Part shown: piece after piece, positions 23,976 through 34,440 of the stretch | How the letters are laid out: every line of letters starts with the position of its first letter | Position numbering within the stretch: the stretch's first letter is position 1 | NCBI RefSeq assembly: GCF_028858725.1 | Contig: NC_084776.1 | Coordinates: 4,898,001-4,962,000, forward strand | Direction of reading: 5' to 3' | Source: Colius striatus | Taxonomy: Eukaryota > Chordata > Aves > Coliiformes > Coliidae | DNA length: 64,000 nt | Program-made: the position numbers and the translations under genes | Notes under the pieces: generated by a model | Database searches by the model: none | Seen by the model: only the letters and a program-made list of their open reading frames with translations | Told to the model about the DNA's origin: nothing

Positions 23976-25664
23976 CAGTGTGCACTTGGTTATGTTGTGT
24001 TCAGTGTTGTCATTAGGAGGAGGAAGGCTACTCTATCTTGTAGCTGTTGAACTCCTTGCAGGATTGAACCCTCAGGACAGATAACTATGTACAGCAAGAC
24101 ACAATATTGAGCTGAGCGCTTCCTTTAAGCAGTAGAACAAAGCCTTTGTGAAACCAGATCTGAACTTTCCTTCTCTCATTTGGGTTCAAGGAAACTCAGA
24201 TACAAACTCTGACTAGGTACAGAGTATAGCCTGTTTGTGTATGTGTTTAAAAATAGTGAAATCCTCCTTCTTGCAAAACACACTGTCAGTTATATGAGGT
24301 ACTGAGATACAAAACCAAGGGCTCTCCACAATGGACGATATATCTTAGCAACAAGGGTGGGAGTGGTGGGAAAGGAAAAGGAGAATACAAGTATCTGGCA
24401 ATTAACTTCCTAGTCACAGATGTGAAGGTGATAAAAATGATAAAAGCATTACTGCATTGCCAGCACTCTTCCTTGTTCTCTGAGCTACATATCATGCTGC
24501 TCATAAGAGCAAAAGCTACACAGCCCATACCAGGGCGTGATGGGGGAGTCTTGTGAGCTACTGGCAGCAGGAAAAAACAGTGGTTCCCTAGTGTCCTAGT
24601 CTCTGTTGTATGTTTTGGGGTGCATTGGGTGTATGGCCTGATCCAAGGCAGCACAGCTATGGTAGCCCCAGCATTGTCAGAGGCTCAGTGCAGACTCCAG
24701 TGTGTCCCCGTGCCACCAGAGTCCCGGTGAGATGGCCCAAGTCTGGCATGGCAGCTGTAGCGGTGGAGGGCCACAGGCTCATCTTACCCTGATCAGGTGG
24801 ACTGCAGTTATGCACTGGGCTCCTTCGAGCCAAAGGCTGTTCTGTCTTGTAATGCAGATGCAATAAAACTCTGTAGGACTGAGTGTCTGTACAATATGGA
24901 GGACAGCAACCCACAGTAACTAGGGTGAATGAATATAACTTTAACTCCCCCTCCCACACAGTACCATGGATGTGGTTTCATGGACTTATAAGGAACCTGC
25001 TACTTTTGCATTAAGCTAATTTATATGACAAGCTGACAGTCTGGCATTGATGTTGCTGTAACCATAGGTTCACCAGCTTTCAGCTGGCCTTTGCTGGGTG
25101 AAGGGAACTGTCTTCATCTTTGTTCCTCCCACACCCATACCTAGCTGTGACCTTTTGAATTTTTTCACAAAGTAGCACTTACGTTCAGAAAGGGTTCTCT
25201 GGTCAGTCTTGGTTTTTACTGAGCTAGTTCTTCCTTGTGCTACCGTGAGTGCATTGGAGCAGATCTGTGTACTTTGTGTGTATAGGTGTCAGTATAAAAA
25301 AACTGAAAAAGCAGGTGAGTAAGAGTAGAATTTTTAACCAAAACAACCTGTGGACTTGACCTCCTCATCAGAAGATGCAATGCCATTGAAATCTAAGTTA
25401 CATCCAGAAATACTGACTTTAGGACATAACTTGATTTGTCCCACAACACTTCGTTCTTTCTAGCACTTACTCTCATGCCGATGACTACCATAAGAATTGA
25501 TTCAGATCCTCCACAATCCATAGTGTTACAATTAAGCTTTTGCATAAATCCTTACAGGGACAAAGTGTACTTGTGTATGATTTTGAGTGGAATAGTTCTT
25601 TGTCACTCATTTGTAACATAATGGTAACATTTTTTCAGTTGAACTCATGTTCTTCTCTCTACAG

Positions 25665-25726
25665 TGCAATTTGTGCTCAGCAGAGCCTGCTTTAGCCTGA
25701 GAACTGACAAAGTCAAGACAATCAAG
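25665..25726 (+). other. TMEM100: TMEM100 5' UTR part of coding exon
   Basis: The exon starts after TTCTTCTCTCTACAG. The 62-nt leader before the CDS contains no ATG, so there is no upstream ORF in this part of the mRNA. Confidence 0.75.
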
Positions 25727-26131
25727 ATGACAAACGAACCCATTAAAGAGATCCTGGGCGCACCAAAGCATCCTGATTCGGTAACCACGGAGAAGAGTAA
25801 TAACAATGACTGTGTCATAACCACCATCCCTCTCGTCAGTGAATGCCAGCTGACTGCAGCAACAGGGGGAGCAGAACTCTCCTGTTACCGCTGCACCATT
25901 CCCTTCGGTGTGGTTATCCTCATAGCTGGCACTGTGGTCACTGCTGTGGCATACATCTTCAATTCCCACGGATCAATCATCTCAGTGTTTGGGTTAGTCC
26001 TGTTATCATCAGGACTCGTTTTGCTGGCTTCTAGTGCAGTGTGCTGGAAAATCAGGCAGCAAAACAAGAAAGCAAAGAGGCGGGAGAGTCAGACAGCACT
26101 TGTGGCAAATCAGAGAACCTTGTTTGGTTAA
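25727..26131 (+). CDS. TMEM100: Transmembrane protein 100
   Basis: This intronless CDS encodes 134 residues, the same length as human TMEM100. The N-terminus MTNEPIKEILGAPK, the ATGGAELSCYRC block and the C-terminal KKAKRRESQTALVANQR are near-identical to the family. There are two hydrophobic helices, about residues 57-78 and 84-107, joined by the short NSHGSII turn. Both termini are therefore on the same side, presumably cytosolic, and a strongly basic segment (RQQNKKAKRR) follows helix 2. TMEM100 is known as an endothelial gene induced by BMP9/BMP10 through ALK1, and in sensory neurons as a modulator of TRPA1-TRPV1 coupling. The ATG at 25,727 has A at -3. The frame is open upstream to the acceptor, but no earlier ATG exists. 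It is divergent from PCTP, as in human. Confidence 0.98.
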   Translation: MTNEPIKEILGAPKHPDSVTTEKSNNNDCVITTIPLVSECQLTAATGGAELSCYRCTIPFGVVILIAGTVVTAVAYIFNSHGSIISVFGLVLLSSGLVLLASSAVCWKIRQQNKKAKRRESQTALVANQRTLFG

Positions 26132-26370
26132 AGACAACCAAGAGGAGGCTGGACAGAAGACAGAACCTTTGTAAGTCAACTTGACTTTTTATCAATAGGA
26201 GAGATTGCAGGTTTTAATTTAACTTTGGAAATGAAAGGAAATGAAAATGGAATGGATTAATACTCTTAACAACTCTGCAAGTGCTCTTAGTATTTTCCTT
26301 ACTGCAGACTTGTTAGTGATTCTTTCCAAGATGGAGGAAAAAACACTTTTCTTCACAGAAAACAGTGTGA

Positions 26371-26426
26371 TCATAACTGCAATCATCATAACTGCAATCA
26401 TCATAACTGCAATCATCATAACTGCA
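26371..26426 (+). repeat. Perfect 15-bp minisatellite, 3.7 copies
   Basis: The unit TCATAACTGCAATCA is repeated exactly at 26371, 26386 and 26401, with a partial fourth unit at 26416-26426. The absence of any mismatch suggests recent expansion. It lies about 240 bp past the TMEM100 stop codon. Confidence 0.95.
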
Positions 26427-26846
26427 TTCTCCAACATACTGATCATGTTGGAAATGGAACTTATGAGAACTAAGAAAATAATTCGAACTGACTTGAAATG
26501 CCAGAGATCTCCTTAAAATACACACTGTGACATTTGACCAAGGGAGAAGTCAAAGCATTTGAAGTGACTACAAGATTATGGCCAGATTGTCTGCGACTTG
26601 TAGCTCAAAACTAAAAACCAATGCAGCAGTAACAACCAAACACATTGCAGATTGCTCAATAAGCTGATTCTTGTATTTTGTGTAACTTTCCCCTCCCAAT
26701 ATCTGTGGTACTTTCCCCCTTTTTTAAACCAACTAATATTAATTTTGTGTTACTATTGAATAGAAATGAGTAGAAATGTGTAATTATATTGTCTAACCTA
26801 AATAACGAGGTATGATTATAGCTTAAAACGTGAGACATTTTTGTAA

Positions 26847-26852
26847 ATTAAA
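26847..26852 (+). terminator. TMEM100: Poly(A) signal candidate ATTAAA
   Basis: ATTAAA is followed within 40 nt by a T-rich stretch. It is a plausible TMEM100 cleavage signal. A second ATTAAA lies at 26,908. Confidence 0.35.
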
Positions 26853-26930
26853 GTGTTCAGGTTTAGCACTTTTGATTATTTTGCTATAAAATGAAAAAGT
26901 AAATTTCATTAAAATAATATTCAGTGCTGC

Positions 26931-29900
26931 TAAACCTTTAGAAAATCGTTTTTCATTGCTGTCAAGATAGCTTATATCTTCAACTTTGACTGCTTTGCGA
27001 TTTTATTTTTGTAGAACACCTGTGACAATAACTGTGAATATATGTATTGCTGTAGAGTATGGATTTTGCTCTGAAAGCCCATCCCTCTTGTAGCTTGATT
27101 AACAACTCAATTACTGAAAAATTTAACAGTGAGTTCCACAGATACTTACTGGCATAGTCAGTTTTAGACACAACTATTAATAATTGCTTGTGGAAGCAAT
27201 AGTGTTTGCTGAATGAGCTTTGGGATTACAAATCTTTATGAAAAGCAGGTGCCAGGTGTCCCTTGTATGTGTCTGAGATGTTTGGTTCTGTAACTCTTGT
27301 CTTCTAGAGATCTTCTAGCTTGTCTCAGGTACTGAATAATTGAGGACTGGTTCCAAATTGAAACAAACCAAAACATAGTTTCATCACCTTTACATTAAAG
27401 GACAAGTCATGCTGCACCAAGTCACAGACTTCCTCCTCAGAGTGTTGGAGGGTGTCAGAAGGCAGAGGGGCTGCATGGAGTCCTCATTCTTTATTGTTTT
27501 TTTTTTTTCCTCACCCTTACTTTCTCCAGACTCAAAAGGGCTGGATGTGGTTGTGCTTTCCACTGCTAGAGCAAGACCTATGCTAATGTGCCTGCTCTTT
27601 GCCCTGTGGAGCCTCTGTCTTCCAGGATGGCTGTGACAATGCCACTGCACAGCACACCTGCCCAACAGGTGCTGCAGGGCATAGCCTCCTGCAGGTCATC
27701 CCAGAGCCCACACTTCTGCTGAGGTCACTCAGGCATTCTGGCTTCCTTACTGCCTTTTCCTCTGCCCTCCATGGTTTAAGCTTGTTACATCCATAACTTA
27801 TCCCAGGATTTGCAAAGTGCACTTTGTGTCTTAAGTAGAGCTAGCTGTATGTATGGGAGGGCATGTTTGGAGTCAGTATTTGCGTTGCCACACTCCGTGG
27901 TTACCAGACGCTATAATAAAATCACTTGCATCAGAGGAAAGCTGACAACACATTTTAGCACTTCCAGAGCTCTAACTTAATCACGGCAGGAAGCTTTCCT
28001 GCTGCTAGGAGAACATGTTGCGTCACCAGAACATCTGACACTGGTGTCTAATGTCAATCACTTTGCTTAAGGTCATTAAAAATATTAGGGTGTCCCCTTA
28101 CGATGTACAGGTTTTGCATAAGTGACAATTCATGGGAAATGCATAGCATGATAAATAATGGAACAGGTGGACTAAAGTGGAGTCTTTCCTGTTTAAAATG
28201 AGAAAAGTGATTGACATTAGCAAAGCTGGATAAGCTAAATAGGGCTCTTTATTTTTTTTCCCCTGGGAACACAATAGTTTTTCTGACTCCTTCTTTCCCA
28301 TCCCCATTTCTTTTTCCTCAGTGGAATTTTGCAGGCTGGCGAGGAGAGACTTGTAGGGCCTGTAGAGATGCAGTGATTTCCACTACACCTGTAGCATGAT
28401 TCCCCCATGATTCCTAGGCTGAGCCCAGAGCAGAAGCAGCCTGTTGCCCTCTTCAGAAGTCTTTCCCATATGTGGGTCCTCACTTCACCATTGCTGTTGT
28501 AAGGGCAAGTTTGCATGTGGTGTGTGGAAGGAAAGTAGAAGTGCAAGATGAGTCTCTGCTCCAAGTCAAAACAAGAAGTCCAAACTCTGTGGAATGGAGG
28601 CAATGGGGTTTTGGGAGCAGTTTTTTAAGGAAGGATAGATAAGAATGAGTAAGACTCACTCTGCTACTGCATCCTGTCCCTTGTCTTCTTTGGGGACCTG
28701 GTCCTAGTGTCCTTCAGGAGGAAGCCAGAGGTTGGGAACAGTTTAGCCAGAGGCTTCATGCCATGGCAGATGTTTTCACGCTTCACTCCTAAATTGCCAC
28801 ATGGCCTTAGAAATCAGCACACCTTCACCATGATTTGTGCACACTGATTGTGGGACAACCTGATGCACCAGCATCTTTGCTGAATGATCGATGAGGATAA
28901 CCAACACAAATCTCACTCTTATGTTTTTTTCTTCCTGCAAATCTACATATTACAGATATTTTCATTACTGTGTGTTCTCTCACTGCACCCTTTGTCTTGG
29001 TTCCAACACAGGAGCAATATATTCTTCTTAGCCATTAAAAACCTATCATGAGTATAGTGTGACAAGCTAAGCACCTTCATTTACCCAGAAACTGGTGATA
29101 TTGTTAGACCTGAAATGTTTTTTACAAGGGTACATTTACATTACTTTTACAAGGGTCAGCTCCCTCAAACTGGTCACCTACAAACACCAACATTTCTGCT
29201 TTAGCTTTCAAGCCCCGTGACCCAGTCTAGATCGATTTGGGGTTTCGTGCCTGGGTGCTGGCTCATGCAATCCACCAAGTGTCTGATACAAAGCCATTTG
29301 GAACTCCACAGTTGCTGTTCGGTATTTCTCATGGGAATCTGAGAGACAAGTCAGCCTGGAGGATGCAACCCTGTAGAGATCACAATGACTTTCCAGTTCA
29401 GAAACACCTTCCCTTCTGGTGTGAAAAGGCTTTGAATGTGACAAATAGGATTTTGGTTCTGGGAGAGATTGGGTGGGAGCTGATGCAAATTTTATTGTCA
29501 CAAATGCTTGTCTCTCCCTTCCTGAAAGCTCTGGCAGCATTGCACAAGCAAAATTGCCCTCACAAGGATAGAAAATTATCTAATAGGGGAATTGCGCTGG
29601 TGCACCGGGCAAATGTTACAGGGATTTTAAATAATAATTTCAAAACTTAAGCACAGGAAATTGTGTCTGTAACTACACCCTGTATTGCTATTGTACACAA
29701 CTTCACTTGTAGCCTGGGACAGTATTTTAAAATAATAATCAGTTTGGTATGACAATGCTTAGGATTTGTTCAAGTCAAAACGCCTCATTTACGATTCCCC
29801 AGTCAGTTGGCGTGTCATGTTCTGTACGTGACTCTGGTTCTAATACCATCATTTGCCAGGGGTTTTTAAACCAAACAAAAAAAAAAGGAAAGAAAAAAAG

Positions 29901-32900
29901 AGAAAGAAAGGTTAGTTTCATGCACTTGTGTCAAGATTTAAGTTTCTCTGCCTTGGACACGCAGGAGAGCTCCAATTACCAAACAACAAATGTACAATAT
30001 TACTGCAGCTCTACAGAACAGGAACCAGGCTCAGAGTATGAAATAAGCAAAGGCTTGAGAGTCTCATCAGGATCTGGAGGGTCAGGCCAAGAACAAACCC
30101 TCTGGAATATCCCATATTCTTGCCTCAGCTTTGCTTATCCAGAGCCAAAGTCCAGGGCTACCACTCCTTTAATATCCAAAGTGGAGGTTGTTTCATATTA
30201 TTATCAGGTTTCACCTAATTTGTTTTTACAATGGGCTCCAAAATAAGAAGGGCAGAACAATACTGGCAGCCATCATTTTGCATATGTATTTCCAATACCT
30301 CTGATGCCTTTAGATTGTAGGATCTTTTAACTGTATCAGTATAAATCTTTGTCTATTACAAAGGTCTTCAATACATTACACTACATTAGCATATCAAGCA
30401 TTGCAGTGTAAGATGTGAACAATTATATAAATCCTGGCAAAACTCTATGTGCAGACTAAATCTTAGAGGCTAAACCATGTGGGAGAACAATGGTCTTAAA
30501 CTGCAGAATCAACTTGAATTTTTGGCTTTTATTCAGATTGTTGATGTCACTATTAACATGACAGAGGACCTAATCCTTCCTTTTGTGAGCAGCCAGTTGC
30601 AGCCCTATTGTCCTAACTCCTGCATCCAAAAAAATTTAGATTTGTGGCAAACATGGCATTTTTTAAAAAAACGCCTTTTTTTCTATTGATTGTTTTCACT
30701 TCTGAACTCTTCTGTGCTTTCTAGAATAAGAGAAAGAAACATTACACTTTAAAAGCAGCAAGGAAAAGAGGAGAGAAAGACAAACATTGGACACTGCATA
30801 AAGTCATGGAGGGACAGTAGAGCTTTACACAAATGCCTTGTTGAAAAACAGAGACTTTAAAAAATATGTAAGTCTTGTTTCTGATAGATCCTTGGCTGTA
30901 TCTGCAGTTTCATTCTTATCAAATGTCTGAAGTCCCCAGGTAAAAATCAGGCTTAGATGTCATCTCATATATCTTCTCCTTTCTGTTTCCCAGGAACCAG
31001 TTAGCTGAGCAAAAGGCAGAAGTTTAATTTCTTACCATCTTTTGCTGTCTGACTGAAATGAAAATGGCACTTGGAGTTTGCAGAGGCAATGCCTGCTCCA
31101 TTTTGTAAGTTAAAAGGCAGTCAGCCACAGTCTGCTCTTGAAGAGGTAGGCACTAAATAGAGGTAAAGTTTTTGTACTACAGCAAGAGATGTCGGTGAAT
31201 AATCTATTAAAAAAAAAAAAGCAAATAACACCAGAGCAGCCCTTCACCACCTCTTCTCAGCCACATTCCCTTTCAATATGAAGGCCTAAGTTTGTGAATA
31301 GAGTTAACAGCTTTCCTGGAAAACTGGCCCATGACATTATTTCCTTGTGAACTCCATCCACCTGTCATGTTAGGGCTTGGTGCGACGCCAGCACTGGCAG
31401 GAAATAATAGGCAGCAGGATGCTGGTGTGTGTCGATGGCCCTGACCCTCCCATTCCTGAACATGAATAAGCTTCAAGCTCACAAGGCGTCACAGCAGCGC
31501 GGCTCCTGGGCCCACAGAAACCATGGGTGGGATGCACAGCCACTAAAATAACATCCAGCCTGCCCAGCCGGGCAACAGAGCTACATGGGAAGAGATGGTG
31601 TCACATTCACTCGCACTGCCTGCTGCTCATTGTTCTTTTGCCTGTGCTTTGGGTAGTACAATGGCTGCTTAACAAAGAGAAAAAAGCACAAAGTACTCCT
31701 GTATGTGAAGTAGCTGAGATTCCTCAAAGGAACAGAAAAGCTTCATTGAACAACTTTCACCACTTCTCTCAAGAGAAATGCACTAACAGCGGAACTGAAA
31801 CTATTAGTTTGAAATGGTTTGGAGCTAGCTTTCTCCTGGTACAGCAGTGTTGTGTCTGGGAAAGGTAGTTCAATTCAGTATTTAACAGGACAAGTTCTTG
31901 GGAGATTAAATGGTGACTTAGGGGAGCCCAAATCATCCCTTAAATGAGACTTGGTTTCAGCTTAGGACATAGTGCAAACTGAGGTGTGCATTCCCCAAGA
32001 GTACTTCAGCAGTCTCTTGCTGATTTCAGCAGCTGGCATCCCCATCCTCCATATACAGTGGGCAGAGTGCAGAGAAGACAATAGGAAGACTTCTTAGTCC
32101 CACTTTTCTCTCTATCAGACCATATGACAAAGTCTTTATGTTCTCATCTGGTATATCTTCTCTGAGGTACTCAAAGAGTATCAACCTGGAATATTAGTCC
32201 TCTTGCTCCTCTTCTCAAAGCTGTTGGAAACAGCTGTGCTCCCCTTTCCATTTTGAAACCCAGAGTCACTAGTCCATTTTTTAGTGCATACAAGCTACAT
32301 GTATGGGCAAATAGCCTGAGATTTGTACACTTGTAGATAAAAATGCACTCCTCCAAAGGAAGCTTCTTCCCAGGACTGATGGCCAGGAGCCAGAATAATT
32401 GCTGGAAGGGCTGAGCATGTTGGGGCTGCAGCAGAAATTAAAGTTTGTGAGCCAGTGCTCTCCACCTCCCCACTCCCTTTGCAGTCTGCTGGTTAAGAAA
32501 TGTCTGATCCCACAAGCTAGCTCTGGCTTCTTGTGGTGAGACATCTGATCCTCTGAATCAAGCATTGAATGCTTTTCCTCATCTTCTATGTGATGGAAGA
32601 GCAATTCTATGTTGTGTATGACCAACTGTGTTGCCACTTGAATTTTGTTTTTAGCTGGAGACAATTTCATCCTTTGCCTACCAGCTGATGGTGCTTCAAA
32701 GAATGACCTCAGCTATCACACAAGCAAAGGCTTTGCAGCCTTCACTCTGGCTTGTAAAATACATTTCTAAAGAAACACCCTGATCTTTTAGCTTTTTCCC
32801 TATAAATAGGTTTCATAGGAAAGTCCAATGACTGGATCAATTGTTGCCTGATCTGGAACAAAAGTCTAATGAAATCCAGGCTTGAAGCAAACCATCCTGT

Positions 32901-34269
32901 CACCCCTTACCCTTTTTTGCCCAAAGGTGAAACTGCTGAAGTGAATAACGTCATCCCTGTGCAAAGGCCAGAAAGATGGCCAAGTTATTGCTAACGTTTC
33001 AGTCTTGTAAGATGAGTGATAAAGTGTAATAGGTCCATCACCTTCATTTGCCTTTTAAAAATGAAGGAAGCCCAACAACCTAGAAAACAAGTCTTTCTTC
33101 CATTGGCAAAATACTTCAGTTCCTCCATCACAGCAGCTGAGACATGGCAGGCAGCATAGCCTCAATTACACCAGCTCCAAGTATTGTGAAAGATGTAAAC
33201 AATCGGTGTTGGGCAGAGTGTTCACATCATATTCACTGACTTCTTCAAGTTCTGCCCCACTATGTGCTGACATTACTGGGGCTAAGGTGCCTTTTCTGAG
33301 CAATCACCTCTTCCTCACCATAGCCTAGGCTGCTGGATCATGCCAGGCAGGAGTAGAGGGACTTATATCCAGTCAGAGAAGTGCAGTTGGACTGTAAGGT
33401 GTTCAATAGTAAAGACATCAATCCTGGAGTTCAAGATGAGTAAAACAAGAATCTGGGACAATCCATGAGCAGGTGTGTATTTTAATCATACTGATGTTAA
33501 AGCAGAGGTAAGTACTCCAGAGAAGGACTGAAGCACATTGACAAACAGCTTGGACAGTTGCTCATGCTGTACCTCTTCCCCAGCTAGGTATAGGGCTTGT
33601 TTTTATTTTGTGTAGAGAAGATGACAGTCAGGAGATCTGGGCTCCACAGAGTATTGCTGGACACCCTGGGCATCTGATGAATCACAGCATGTTGTTGCTA
33701 ATGCCTTTCTGGCAGTGACTTTGTGGGACTTCAGGGGAACTGGTGGTTAGATCATTTCCCATGGGCTACTAATTGGGGACACGGTCAGATGGTATCAACT
33801 TTCACTCTGGTCTTTGGTCAAAATGGTCAATAAAAACCATTCCCCTGATGGTGGTGAAACCATTTGTGCTTCTGTTGAAGAATTAGTACTCAATCACCTT
33901 TGTAATACAAGTTCTTTCCAGTCAGAGCTGCAAAAGTTTAAAGCTGGGGCCAGAGCTGGCCGTTACTAAACAACATAACTGCATAGGAGTTGGCAGCCAG
34001 ACGTTCCCCTACCGAGCAGGTTGTGTTCCACAACTGCCCAGGATCTCAGCACTTTTCCAAATCCTCCCTGTGTTTTTACAGAACCCAGATCTCTTAATCC
34101 ATTAACTTTATGTGTATTTTCTGTTAGCTTCACACTGAGCTAGAGAGTGACCAGTAAGTCCCACCAATGTCTGTGCATGACAGAGTGCTAGGAGGAAACT
34201 GGAAGGAACTGGGACAGGCATGGCCCCATTTCCATTGCATGGGTGAGCGATAGCTTCCTGCTTGAGCCA
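26931..34269. other. Gene-poor DNA downstream of TMEM100
   Basis: I find no exon, RNA gene or clear mobile element. Poly-T runs lie near 27,500 and 28,250, and an A-rich run at 29,878-29,915. A 165-codon frame at 29,749-30,246 is discussed under rejected items. Unrecognised regulatory elements are possible, since the region beyond TMEM100 is also gene-poor in human. Confidence 0.5.
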
Positions 34270-34435
34270 GCCTTGGCGTATGGGTCCGGCAGTTCTCGTC
34301 GTCTCCTGTCTCCAGCGAGGGCTCAGCGCGGTGACATCGCTGAGTGCGACCCGCAGCCCGCACCGGCCCCGCGCAGGGCACAGCCCGCTCCAGCCCCACG
34401 GCGCCGCGCCTTTGGGATATTTCTGAGCGCCATCT
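34270..34435. promoter_or_regulatory. Small orphan CpG-dense patch
   Basis: By eye I count about 20 CpG dinucleotides in some 165 bp, against almost none in the surrounding kilobases. Examples are CCCCGCGCAGGG and ACGGCGCCGCGCC. It is too short for a classical CpG island and is not attached to any recognised gene. It ends next to a CTCF consensus site. Confidence 0.6.
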
Positions 34436-34440
34436 ACTGG
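34427..34440 (-). promoter_or_regulatory. CTCF binding-site consensus
   Basis: The minus-strand word CCAGTAGATGGCGC fits the CTCF core consensus CCASYAGRKGGCRS at all 14 positions. It abuts the orphan CpG patch. A weaker CTCF-like word in the same orientation, containing CAGATGGCGG, lies near 35,357-35,370. Confidence 0.6.

Larger units (their letters stand above)
19961..25664 (+). other. TMEM100: Presumed TMEM100 5' intron
   Basis: This 5.7-kb stretch separates the CpG island from the TMEM100 coding exon. It contains a MIR-like fragment and a CR1 copy. It ends in a strong acceptor (TTCTTCTCTCTACAG). No other coding exon is recognisable. That it is one intron is inferred from the donor/acceptor pairing, not shown. 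Confidence 0.45.
26132..26930 (+). other. TMEM100: TMEM100 3' UTR (end approximate)
   Basis: AT-rich sequence follows the stop codon. It includes a 15-bp minisatellite and two ATTAAA hexamers (26,847-26,852 and 26,908-26,913) that could direct polyadenylation. A 91-codon frame across the minisatellite is a by-product of a repeat whose unit is a multiple of three. The true 3' end could lie further downstream. Confidence 0.55.

Noticed and set aside
25664-25726. N-terminally extended TMEM100 frame starting at 25,664
   Set aside because: The extra start codon is GTG and overlaps the splice acceptor. The family start is the ATG at 25,727, which gives exactly 134 residues.
26241-26516. 91-codon frame with an ITAII repeat, like a membrane peptide
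   Set aside because: The repeat is the 15-bp minisatellite in the TMEM100 3' UTR. Its length is a multiple of three, so it stays open in every frame that lacks a stop.
29749-30246. 165-codon ATG-initiated plus-strand frame
   Set aside because: It crosses an A-rich run that encodes a Lys/Arg stretch, has no recognisable domain, signal or flanking splice sites, and by a rough estimate a frame of this length has a fair chance of occurring once in the window. RNA-seq coverage would change my mind.
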